Assembly (NCBI RefSeq): GCF_003350545.1
Contig: NZ_QQBA01000013.1
Span: forward strand, 34,080-98,079
Source: Flavobacterium glaciei
Lineage (GTDB): Bacteria; Bacteroidota; Bacteroidia; Flavobacteriales; Flavobacteriaceae
Length of the DNA: 64,000 nt
Direction: 5' to 3'
Positions 16,339-25,085 of this stretch are shown piece by piece; position 1 is the stretch's first letter; each line of letters opens with the position of its first letter. The notes beneath the pieces were generated by a model. That model worked only from the letters and a program-made list of their open reading frames with translations, searched no databases and was not told the origin of the DNA. The position numbers and the translations under genes are program-made.

Positions 16339-19300
16339 ATGAGATCAAAGTACAAATGGATTATCACGCTATTCTTAGCGTTATCAATGCAGTTATCGTT
16401 TGCTCAAGAGAAAACGGTATCTGGTGTAGTATCTGATTCATCAGGCCCTTTGCCTGGCGTAAATGTTGTGGTGAAAGGTACCAAAACTGGAGTTCAGACT
16501 GATTTTGACGGAAAGTATTCCATCAAAGCAAAAACAGGAGATGTATTAGTATTTTCTTTTGTTGGAATGACCGATGCTACCAAAACTGTTGGGGCATCAA
16601 ATACAGTAAATGCAACATTGCAAGATGGAGTAAGTTTGAATGAAGTTATTGTTCAAACTAATTTAGGTTATTATTCAAGAGATTCAAGAAAATTGTCTTC
16701 TTCTGTTTCAACTGTTTCTGCAGATGAGATATCTAAGCAGTCTCCTGCGCTAACTATTCAAAACGCATTACAAGGACAAGCAGCTGGGGTGCAGGTAACT
16801 GCTCAAAACGGAAAGCCTGGAGCTGCAGCTTATGTAACTGTACGTGGAGCTGTTAGTATTACAGGTGGTACAGCTGAAGCTATTTATGTAGTTGATGGCG
16901 CATTTGTAAGCGGGACTGAAGCTTCTGCTTTAAGTTCAAATGATATTGAATCTGTTTCTATATTGAAAGATGGAGCTTCTGCTGCAATTTATGGAGTACG
17001 TGGTGGAAATGGAGTTGTTGTTATTACTACTAAAAAAGGTAAAAACGCAAAAGGTAAATTTCAGTTCAACAACTCTCTTGGATTTACGCAAAAAATTGCT
17101 GATCCATTTGATATGATGAATGCTGACGAAAAAATTCGTTATGAAGCATTGATTGGTCAAGGTTCTACTGTTGGTAAATCTGCAGCTGAATTAGCATTAT
17201 TACGTTCTTATGATCACAACTGGCAAGATGACTTGTTAAGAAAAGGATTTGTACAAAATAATAATTTTTCTTACTCAGGTGGTAATGATCAATTTACTAA
17301 TTTTATGTCTGTAGGTTATACGGAAGATACAGGAATTATTGACAAACTTAAAGGTTTCAATAGAATTACTGCTAGATATAATAGTGAATACAAAGCAAAT
17401 GATAGAGTAAAATTTGGTTTTAATATTGGTGGATCATATGAGAAATTTAATGATTCAAGAGATCGTAACAATGTTCAAAGTCCAATTAGAGCAATGTACG
17501 ATTACAATCCTTACGAACCTTTTTTTGCCAGAGATGCTAGTGGAAATGTTGTAAACGATGCTTTAGGTAAACCAGTTTTCAATACAAGTTTACTTGCTGG
17601 TTTCCCAATTCAAGAGGCTATTATTAATAATGTGGAGCAACGTCGTTTCTTTAGAATGTATGGTCGTCCATACGTTGAGTTAGGAATAGTTAAAGATTTG
17701 ACTTTCAAAACTCAAATGAATATGAACTACGAAAGATTTCAAAGAGAGTCTTTCACAAAACCATTTTCATTTTTGGATTTAATTGTTGGAGATCCTACTG
17801 CTAGAGGTCAAAAAACAGATAACGGTTTTGATTCATTAGAGTATCAATTGACTAACAGTTTGAACTACAAGTATAGTATCAATGGTAAACACAATTTTGA
17901 ATCTACTGTATTGTATGAATATTTCAAATCAAACTTTAGATCACACTCTTTAACTAGAAAAGGATATGTTAACGGTGATTTACCTACTGCAGGTACTGCT
18001 GTAGTTGGAGTTCCGTTCACTACAAGAACTGAAAATGCTACTGTTTCTATTTTTGGTAACATCGATTACGATTTTGATGGTAAATATCTAGTGTCTTTAT
18101 ACGGACGTCGTGATGGTTCATCAGTATTGGGAAGTAACAACAAATACGAATTTGCTAAAGGAATCTCTTTAGGTTGGAATGTTACTAGCGAAGCTTTCAT
18201 GAGTGATGTAAAATGGTTGAATAATTTGAAATTAAGAGCATCTTATGGTGAATTAAATTCAACAAACGGTATCGGAAGTTATACTGCACAAAGTCTTTTT
18301 AGTACTTCACAATATGGTGGAGGTATCGGAACGGTATTAACAGGAAGTACTGTTGGAAATGATAACCTAAAATTTGAAAAAGCAGAGAAATACGAAATTG
18401 GTATAGAAGCTGCAGTTTTGAATAATTGGTTAACTTTCTCAGGTTCTGTTTTTCAAGATAGAAGAAATGACTTTATTTATAGTGATAATACTACTGTTGG
18501 TACATCTTTTTCAGCGCTTATTAACGCTGGTGACTGGACTTCAAAAGGAGCCGAAGTTGAGTTAAAGGCATTTGCAATTAAAAATGCTAACACTACTTTG
18601 TCTTTTTATGTTAATGCTGCTGCTTTTGACAGAGAAATCAATGAGTTAAACCGTCCTGGTGATCCAAATAATCAGCTTTCAAGAGGATTAACATGGAATA
18701 AAGTAGGTCGTTCACCTGATGATTTCTTCTTAGTACCTTATGCAGGAGTAAACCCTACAAATGGTCGTGCAATGTATACTAAATTAGATGGTACTGTTAC
18801 TGATGTATATAGTGCTGGTGATAGAGTATTTACTGGAAAAACTCCTTATGCAAAGTATGAAGGTGGTTTTGGTATGCAGTTTGCATACAAAGGATTTGAT
18901 ATCTCTACTGATTTTGTATTCAAAGAAGGAAACTATACTTATAACTACATGTGGCAAAATATGACTGCAGATGGTTCTGCTCCAAATAGAAATCAGGCTG
19001 TTGCAGCATTTGATTACTGGACTCCAACTAACACAACTGCATCGTTGCCAGCTCCAAGACAATTGTCAGGGATTAACTCAAATTTAGAATCAGATCGTTT
19101 CTTAGAAGATGCAAGTTACATTAGATTTAGAAACCTTAATATTGGATATAAATTTACTAAGAAAGCGTTCACTAATTTACCTGTAGATGATATTAGAATA
19201 TATACTCAAATGCAAAACTTGTTTACATGGACTAAATTTAATGGTGATCCAGAGGTAGGAATAGGTAGTGCTGAGAGTCAAACAGGTTTGTTAGTACCTG

Positions 19301-19368
19301 GACAATTTGCATTGTATTCTTATCCTACTGTTCAAACATTCCTTTTTGGAGTATCAATTAATTTATAA
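16339..19368 (+). CDS. SusC/RagA-family TonB-linked outer-membrane transporter
   Basis: 1009 residues. Signal peptide MRSKYKWIITLFLALSMQLSFAQ. Residues 25-100 form a carboxypeptidase-regulatory-like barrel extension (VSGVVSDSSGPLPGVNVVVKGT, TDFDGKYSI). The plug follows (about 110-235), with ALQGQAAGVQVT, ESVSILKDGASAAIYGVRGGNGVVVITTKKG, then a 22-strand-type barrel. SusC proteins import large ligands (glycans or peptides) using TonB energy, capped by a SusD lipoprotein. The SusD partner starts 11 bases after the stop. No adjacent SusR, LacI, HTCS or ECF regulator lies in the window, so the substrate is unknown. Confidence 0.94.
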   Translation: MRSKYKWIITLFLALSMQLSFAQEKTVSGVVSDSSGPLPGVNVVVKGTKTGVQTDFDGKYSIKAKTGDVLVFSFVGMTDATKTVGASNTVNATLQDGVSLNEVIVQTNLGYYSRDSRKLSSSVSTVSADEISKQSPALTIQNALQGQAAGVQVTAQNGKPGAAAYVTVRGAVSITGGTAEAIYVVDGAFVSGTEASALSSNDIESVSILKDGASAAIYGVRGGNGVVVITTKKGKNAKGKFQFNNSLGFTQKIADPFDMMNADEKIRYEALIGQGSTVGKSAAELALLRSYDHNWQDDLLRKGFVQNNNFSYSGGNDQFTNFMSVGYTEDTGIIDKLKGFNRITARYNSEYKANDRVKFGFNIGGSYEKFNDSRDRNNVQSPIRAMYDYNPYEPFFARDASGNVVNDALGKPVFNTSLLAGFPIQEAIINNVEQRRFFRMYGRPYVELGIVKDLTFKTQMNMNYERFQRESFTKPFSFLDLIVGDPTARGQKTDNGFDSLEYQLTNSLNYKYSINGKHNFESTVLYEYFKSNFRSHSLTRKGYVNGDLPTAGTAVVGVPFTTRTENATVSIFGNIDYDFDGKYLVSLYGRRDGSSVLGSNNKYEFAKGISLGWNVTSEAFMSDVKWLNNLKLRASYGELNSTNGIGSYTAQSLFSTSQYGGGIGTVLTGSTVGNDNLKFEKAEKYEIGIEAAVLNNWLTFSGSVFQDRRNDFIYSDNTTVGTSFSALINAGDWTSKGAEVELKAFAIKNANTTLSFYVNAAAFDREINELNRPGDPNNQLSRGLTWNKVGRSPDDFFLVPYAGVNPTNGRAMYTKLDGTVTDVYSAGDRVFTGKTPYAKYEGGFGMQFAYKGFDISTDFVFKEGNYTYNYMWQNMTADGSAPNRNQAVAAFDYWTPTNTTASLPAPRQLSGINSNLESDRFLEDASYIRFRNLNIGYKFTKKAFTNLPVDDIRIYTQMQNLFTWTKFNGDPEVGIGSAESQTGLLVPGQFALYSYPTVQTFLFGVSINL

Positions 19369-19379
19369 TTAAAATAATT

Positions 19380-20813
19380 ATGAAAAAAATAATTTACATT
19401 GTTGCTTTATCTTTCGCATTAAATTCATGCGATGATGAAGATATCACTTTCGCACCTTACAATGCAATCAGTGAATCTATTGTTTTACGTAATGCGGCTG
19501 ATTTTGAAAATATGCTAACAGGTGCATATTCTTATATGATAAAAAATGGAGGGGCTGGAGGTTACGGTTCTGAGTTTGTTATTGATAGTGAAGTGATGAC
19601 TGATAATTTAATTTTAAAAGTAGAAGGACGTCAGTCTAATGCTGATGGATTTAGACTATTATCAGTTCCTAATAGTTCACATTTTAACTATTATATCAGT
19701 GCTTACAGAGCTGCTGAAACAGCAACTAGAGTAATTGATAATATCAATGTTCTTCCTCAGAATGCAGTTAGAGACAATATTGAAGGGCAGGCTCGTTTCA
19801 TTAGAGCATTGAACAATTTTGATATGGTTAGAATTTATTCTAAAATTCCAACTCAATCTACTGATGCTAATGCTTCTTTAGGGATGTATTATTTAGATGT
19901 AGTTGACCCTTTTTCTAAGCCAACTAGACCTACTGTTGCTGATAGTTATAAGAAAGTAATAGATGATTTGTTAATCGCTGCTGACAAAATTGGTACAACT
20001 AATTCTATTGCTTCTGGAAAGGCATCAAAAGCTGCTGTTTATGCATTATTATCTCGTGTTTATCTTTATTTAGGTGACGATCCTAAAGTTATTCAATATG
20101 GTAACCTTGCGATAGCTGGTAATAATGTTTGTCCTAGAGCTAATTTTGTTAATCTTTGGAAAGACGCTAATGCTTCTGGAGTATTATTTAAACTTAGAAT
20201 TGATCAAGTTGATGGTGTTACACCAGGTGTTGTTTTCAATCAAACAGTTGCAAGTGGTGTTCGTTCTGAGTACGTAGTGCCAAAGAGTTTCTCTGATTTG
20301 TTTCAAACTACTGATATCAGAAAATCTGCTTACATCTCTACTAGTCCGTTCAATGGAGTTCCTTACAATCACATTGTTAAATACCTAAGTCGTTTAACTG
20401 GTAACCCAGCTATTGTTGATATTAAAGTATTGCGTATTGAAGAAGTTTATTTAAACATGGCTGAGGCACAATATAGAATCAATGGTGGAGGTTTAGCATT
20501 TTTAGATGCTGTAAGATCACAAAGATATGATTCTTTTGTTTCAGGAAATGAGACTGGAGCAGCTTTATTAAATGCTATTATGCTTGAGAGAAGATTAGAA
20601 CTTGCTTTTGAAATGGACCGTTTCTTTACATTAAAGAGATTAGGTTTAGCAATGGAAAGAAACGCTGTTGAAGGAGACCATGCAAGTGGTGCTGGTACAA
20701 AAGTTGAAACTACAGCTTTGACAATTCCTGCAGGTAGCTTCAAATGGCAACTTCCTATTCCACAATCTCAAATAGATTTGAATAGTAATTTACAACAAAA
20801 TCCTGGTTATTAA
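19380..20813 (+). CDS. SusD/RagB-family surface lipoprotein
   Basis: 477 residues with a lipoprotein signal ending LNSC (Cys17). The chain has the SusD-like alpha pattern: ENMLTGAYSYMI, YRAAETATRVIDNI, EGQARFIRALNNFDMVRIYS (TPR-like core), and the C-terminal RIEEVYLNMAEAQYRINGG, LLNAIMLERRLELAFEMDRFFTLKRLG and WQLPIPQSQIDLN. It would cap the SusC barrel and bind its ligand at the cell surface. Co-transcribed with susC (11-base gap). A terminator closes the pair 23 bases after the stop. Confidence 0.93.
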   Translation: MKKIIYIVALSFALNSCDDEDITFAPYNAISESIVLRNAADFENMLTGAYSYMIKNGGAGGYGSEFVIDSEVMTDNLILKVEGRQSNADGFRLLSVPNSSHFNYYISAYRAAETATRVIDNINVLPQNAVRDNIEGQARFIRALNNFDMVRIYSKIPTQSTDANASLGMYYLDVVDPFSKPTRPTVADSYKKVIDDLLIAADKIGTTNSIASGKASKAAVYALLSRVYLYLGDDPKVIQYGNLAIAGNNVCPRANFVNLWKDANASGVLFKLRIDQVDGVTPGVVFNQTVASGVRSEYVVPKSFSDLFQTTDIRKSAYISTSPFNGVPYNHIVKYLSRLTGNPAIVDIKVLRIEEVYLNMAEAQYRINGGGLAFLDAVRSQRYDSFVSGNETGAALLNAIMLERRLELAFEMDRFFTLKRLGLAMERNAVEGDHASGAGTKVETTALTIPAGSFKWQLPIPQSQIDLNSNLQQNPGY

Positions 20814-20835
20814 TTAATAGCTTACATTTTAATAG

Positions 20836-20871
20836 AAAACCTCCCTTTTTAACCATTTGGGAGGTTTTTTT
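20836..20871 (+). terminator. Terminator of the SusC/SusD operon
   Basis: AAAACCTCCC (20836-20845) pairs with GGGAGGTTTT, followed by a T-run. Confidence 0.88.
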
Positions 20872-20930
20872 GTTTAAAATGTTTGTATATTTAGTTTGTT
20901 ACAAAAAAAATTAATTCTTAATTTTTATAA

Positions 20931-22796
20931 ATGAAAAAAATTTTATTTTGCCTATTGATTTTTCAATTTTCAACTGCGCAGAACTTGCAAGAACGAAAAA
21001 AGATTATTCATTCCTATGATGCTGAAAAAATCAATAATTTTGTTAATGAGCTAGCTGAAGCACAAAAGGAACAAAAAAAGAAAGTTCAAAATTTTAAACT
21101 TCAACACAGGTTATTAGATTCAGAAAGGAGTTCCCTTCAACGGATTTATGATGGAGTGCCTTTTTTTTACACGATTGATAATGATGCTTCAATTGCTACT
21201 ATTCGTGCAAATTCTTTGCAACCAAATGGTATTCTAGGTCTTAATTTAACTGGTATTGGTATAACTGCGGGGGTTTGGGATGGAGGTAAAGTTCGTCATA
21301 CTCATCAGGAATTGGCGGGTTCAAAGATCACTTTTGGTGATGGAGCAGTTTCTCCCAGTGCCCATTCTACTCATGTAACTGGAACTATTGTGGGTTTAGG
21401 AGTGGTGCCTAGAGCTCGTGGATTCGCATATGAAGCAAAAGCTAAAACATATTTTTGGGATAGCGATGTTGAGGAAATGGCAAGTTTCGCAAGCGAAGGT
21501 TTTTTAATGTCAAATCATTCATACGGTTATGGTATTACTAATTCTTTTTCTAATGCAAGATTTGGCTACTATGATCAAACTTCGTCTGATTTTGACAAAA
21601 TTTCAGAAGTGTTCCCATATTATCAAATTGTGGTTGCTGCAGGTAATTCTAGAAATAGTTCGCATTCGCAAGTAAATAACAAAGGCGGTTATGATATGCT
21701 TACTGGAAGTTCTGTTTCAAAAAATACTATTGTTGTTGCGGCTGTTAATTCTGTTCCAACTTATACTGGCCCATCTAGTGTGACTATGAGTACGTTTAGT
21801 AATTATGGACCTACTGATGATGGAAGAATTAAGCCAGACATTAGTGCTAAGGGTGTGTCTGTTTATTCCTGCAATGGACCTAATGACAATACGTATGAGA
21901 TATTAAGCGGTACTTCAATGGCAGCTCCAGCAATTACTGGATTAATTGTATTGTTGCAACAGCATTATAATAATTTGAATGCCACCTTTATGAAAGCGGC
22001 AACTACTCGTGGTTTGCTATGCCATACTGCTGATGAAGCAGGAAATGCTGTAGGTCCAGATTATGAATATGGTTGGGGCTTGGCAAATGGAGAAGAGGCA
22101 GCTAAATTGATTAGTTCAAACGGAAAGACTTCATTAGTTTTAGAAACGACTTTAACAGATCAGGTAGTTTACACGAAGCAAGTTTCAATTTCGTCACCAA
22201 GAGCATTAAATGTTTCGATAGCTTGGACAGATCCAGTTAAAGCGGGTGCTGTAGTTACTCCTATAGTTGAAGATAATAGAACTACTAATCTAGTGAATAA
22301 TCTTGACCTTAAAATTATAGATGAAGCAGGTACCGTATACTATCCTTGGAAATTAGATCCTACTTTAGTAAATACTCCGGCAACTCAAAATTCTGATAAT
22401 AATGTTGATAATATTGAAAAAGTATCAATTGCAAATGCTGCAGCAGGGAAATATACCATTCAGGTTAGTAATAAAGGTAACTTGTTAGCGGGTGTTCAGG
22501 ATTTTACGCTAATTGCTAGTGGCTTAGATGATTTGACTTTAGCTAATGTTGATTTCGAAAAAAATAATTCTATCAGAGTTTACCCTAATCCAGTACAAGA
22601 AAATTTATTTTTTGATTTACCAGAGTCTTTTTCTCCATCAGAAGTTATAATTTATGATATCTCAGGAAAGTTAATCAAAAGCTTTAAATATGAAGAAAAG
22701 AATAATGTAAAGGTAGGAGACCTAAAATCAGGAGCATATATTGTCAAGTTTATTAGTCAAGACAATATCCTTAACTATAAGTTTATTAAGAAATAG
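20931..22796 (+). CDS. T9SS-secreted S8 (subtilisin-like) serine protease
   Basis: 621 residues. Signal peptide MKKILFCLLIFQFSTAQ. A helical, lysine-rich propeptide-like segment runs to about residue 75. The S8 catalytic domain shows Asp117 in AGVWDGGKV, His145 in SAHSTHVTG, the oxyanion Asn239 in VAAGNS, and Ser329 in SGTSMAAP. A beta-sandwich (about 400-535) is followed by a type A T9SS sorting domain starting SIRVYPNP and ending DLKSGAYIVKF to FIKK. Predicted to be exported across the outer membrane to digest proteins outside the cell. It lies directly after the SusC/SusD pair but behind that operon's terminator, suggesting related but separately expressed functions. Confidence 0.92.
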   Translation: MKKILFCLLIFQFSTAQNLQERKKIIHSYDAEKINNFVNELAEAQKEQKKKVQNFKLQHRLLDSERSSLQRIYDGVPFFYTIDNDASIATIRANSLQPNGILGLNLTGIGITAGVWDGGKVRHTHQELAGSKITFGDGAVSPSAHSTHVTGTIVGLGVVPRARGFAYEAKAKTYFWDSDVEEMASFASEGFLMSNHSYGYGITNSFSNARFGYYDQTSSDFDKISEVFPYYQIVVAAGNSRNSSHSQVNNKGGYDMLTGSSVSKNTIVVAAVNSVPTYTGPSSVTMSTFSNYGPTDDGRIKPDISAKGVSVYSCNGPNDNTYEILSGTSMAAPAITGLIVLLQQHYNNLNATFMKAATTRGLLCHTADEAGNAVGPDYEYGWGLANGEEAAKLISSNGKTSLVLETTLTDQVVYTKQVSISSPRALNVSIAWTDPVKAGAVVTPIVEDNRTTNLVNNLDLKIIDEAGTVYYPWKLDPTLVNTPATQNSDNNVDNIEKVSIANAAAGKYTIQVSNKGNLLAGVQDFTLIASGLDDLTLANVDFEKNNSIRVYPNPVQENLFFDLPESFSPSEVIIYDISGKLIKSFKYEEKNNVKVGDLKSGAYIVKFISQDNILNYKFIKK

Positions 22797-22821
22797 AAAT
22801 TCTGTTATTATCGCAGTCTTT

Positions 22822-22855
22822 AAAAAACATCCACGTACGTTGGATGTTTTTTTAT
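22822..22855 (+). terminator. Terminator of the S8 protease gene
   Basis: ACATCCA (22827-22833) pairs with TGGATGT (22841-22847) around CGTACGT, flanked by A6 and T7 runs. Confidence 0.85.
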
Positions 22856-22873
22856 TTATAGCCATTTATAATA

Positions 22874-22881
22874 TACCTTTG
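22874..22881 (+). promoter_or_regulatory. -7 promoter element TACCTTTG of the porin gene
   Basis: Exact TAnnTTTG match 42 bases before ATG 22924. Confidence 0.5.
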
Positions 22882-22923
22882 CCATTATAAAATGATATCA
22901 ATGCCTAATTATATTCCTTTCAA

Positions 22924-24879
22924 ATGAGAATAATATTTTATCTGTGTTTTTTAGTCTTTCCAGTTGTAGTTTTTTCTCAACAAAAAAGAGAAAGGATTGC
23001 AACTTCTGACAGCCAGAATGTTAGCGGTGATGCTACTAAAAAGGAGATTCAAAAATTAGCTACTATCGACCTTTATAAGGTTGTCACCATAGAAAACGAT
23101 ACCACTTATATAGATACTTCTCTTACTATTCAGAAAGAATACAGTCACAATTATTTACGAAAAGATATTTTTGGTTTACTTCCTTTTGCTAATGATGGAC
23201 AAACTTACAATACCTTACAGTACAGTTTAACTGATTTTTCACCGTATCCAGAATTTGGATTTAAAGCAAAACATTTTAACTTTTTAGAAGCAAACCAAAT
23301 ACGATATTATTCTGTTGCTACTCCTGTAACCGAATTATATTTTAAAACTACTGTTAGAAAAGGGCAGTCAGTTGATGCTTTTGTCACATTAAATACTTCT
23401 GAGAATCTTAATTTATCGATAGCATACAAAGGATTGCGTTCAGAAGGGGAATATCTCAATCAGTTGTCAAGTACAGGTAATTTTAGATTTACTACAAATT
23501 ATAACACTAAGAACAAGCGCTATTTTGCAAAAGCGCATTATACTTTTCAAGATATTTTGAATGAGGAAAATGGCGGAATTACAACTATCGAGAATTTTGA
23601 AAGTGAAGATCCAAACTACAATAACCGTCAACGATTTGAGGTTTATTTTAATGATGCCAAATCATTTCTAAAAGGGAAAAGAATTTTTCTAGATCATAAT
23701 TTTAGAATTAATCCTAAAAAGGGAGATAATAATTTGTATGTAGCACATCAATTTAATTACGAGAATAAGTTTTTCGAATACAATCAAGCAACTGTACCAT
23801 CAACAGTCGGTTCTGAAATAGTCTTCCGTTTTGGAGAATCTTATTTAGATAGTGGCATAAATGACCAAACTCGTTATAATAAAATGTATAACAAACTTGG
23901 ATTAACATATGAAAATACAACTCTAGGAAGGTTTCATTTTTTTGTAGATGACTTTAGAACAAACTATTATTACAATCAAATCCTTATTTTTGATGACCGT
24001 ACGATACCAAGTTCTTTCAGTCAAGATATCAATAGTGCAGGTGGTCAGTATGAATATCGACACAACAAGTGGAACGGTACGTTTTTATACTCAAGATCGG
24101 TAACTGCTCAATCGCTCTCAAATTTAGATGCTAAAGTGCAATATGATTTAAATGATGAAATTCAATTAGCATTTCAGTATCAGAATGTTAACAAATTGCC
24201 TAATAACAATTACAATTTGCACCAAAGCAGCTTTGTTCAGTACAATTGGTCAAATGATTTCAAAAATGAAAAAATCAATACAATCAAAGCAAATGCCATT
24301 TCTCCTTGGGTTGACGCGGAACTGCAGTTTTCGGTTTTAAATGATCATCTATATTTTACAGACGCATCTACTACGGAACAAAAAAATGTTAAAACACAAA
24401 TTGTTGCACCAGCCCAATACAACGGAACCATAAATTATTTGTCGTTAAAAATAAGCAGAGAGTTGAAGTTCGGAAATTTTGCATTGGATAATACAATTTT
24501 ATATCAAAAAACGGAGCAACAAGATGCTATTTTGAATGTTCCAGAAATTGTGACGAGAAATACGATATACTATTCTAATTATTTGTTCAAAAAAGCCTTG
24601 TTTCTGCAAACCGGGATTTCACTTAATTACTTTTCTTCCTATTATGCTAATGAATACAATCCCGTAATAGGAGAGTTTTTTGTGCAAAATGAAAAGCAAA
24701 TTGGAAATCATCCCAATCTTGATTTTTTCATCAATGCAAAAATTCAAAGAACAAGAATTTATTTCAAAGCGGAACATTTTAATTCTTCTCTTATGGGAAA
24801 TAATTTTTATGCTTCACCTAATAATCCATCGCGAGATTTTACAATTAGATTTGGTTTAATTTGGAACTTCTTCAATTAA
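22924..24879 (+). CDS. Putative porin
   Basis: 651 residues with signal peptide MRIIFYLCFLVFPVVVFSQ. A linker of about 60 residues precedes the segment KDIFGLLPFANDGQTYNTLQYSL, typical of the Bacteroidota putative-porin family. It continues into a long barrel of alternating aromatic and polar strands (for example GFKAKHFNFLEANQIRYYSV, NRQRFEVYFNDAKSFLKG) and ends FTIRFGLIWNFFN, a C-terminal strand with terminal aromatics typical of outer-membrane insertion. Substrate unknown. Its own promoter element and the preceding terminator suggest it is monocistronic. Followed by repeat copy C. Confidence 0.82.
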   Translation: MRIIFYLCFLVFPVVVFSQQKRERIATSDSQNVSGDATKKEIQKLATIDLYKVVTIENDTTYIDTSLTIQKEYSHNYLRKDIFGLLPFANDGQTYNTLQYSLTDFSPYPEFGFKAKHFNFLEANQIRYYSVATPVTELYFKTTVRKGQSVDAFVTLNTSENLNLSIAYKGLRSEGEYLNQLSSTGNFRFTTNYNTKNKRYFAKAHYTFQDILNEENGGITTIENFESEDPNYNNRQRFEVYFNDAKSFLKGKRIFLDHNFRINPKKGDNNLYVAHQFNYENKFFEYNQATVPSTVGSEIVFRFGESYLDSGINDQTRYNKMYNKLGLTYENTTLGRFHFFVDDFRTNYYYNQILIFDDRTIPSSFSQDINSAGGQYEYRHNKWNGTFLYSRSVTAQSLSNLDAKVQYDLNDEIQLAFQYQNVNKLPNNNYNLHQSSFVQYNWSNDFKNEKINTIKANAISPWVDAELQFSVLNDHLYFTDASTTEQKNVKTQIVAPAQYNGTINYLSLKISRELKFGNFALDNTILYQKTEQQDAILNVPEIVTRNTIYYSNYLFKKALFLQTGISLNYFSSYYANEYNPVIGEFFVQNEKQIGNHPNLDFFINAKIQRTRIYFKAEHFNSSLMGNNFYASPNNPSRDFTIRFGLIWNFFN

Positions 24880-24917
24880 TTTCACTTTCGAATTTTTAAT
24901 TTTCAAGTCGTTTTTTT

Positions 24918-24996
24918 GGGCGTTTTATCGTGCTATCCGCTAAATCTTTTCTTGCTTAAAGAAAGCAAGAAAAGGATGCCGCTTCTATCACGAACG
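24918..24996 (+). repeat. Intergenic palindromic repeat, copy C (short subtype)
   Basis: GGGCGTTTTATCGTGCTATC leads into a 12-bp stem, CTTTTCTTGCTT (24946-24957) with AAGCAAGAAAAG (24963-24974), then GATGCCGCTTCTATCACG. GCTATCCGCT and GATGCCGCTTCTATC match copies B and D. Confidence 0.75.
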
Positions 24997-25034
24997 CAAA
25001 ATCCCGTAAACAAGAATATTTTATAACAAAATAC

Positions 25035-25042
25035 TATCTTTG
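25035..25042 (+). promoter_or_regulatory. -7 promoter element TATCTTTG
   Basis: Exact TAnnTTTG match 43 bases before ATG 25086. Confidence 0.5.
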
Positions 25043-25085
25043 TACTAGTTTTTACAACAAATCACAAACTTAAATTCATTCAAAA

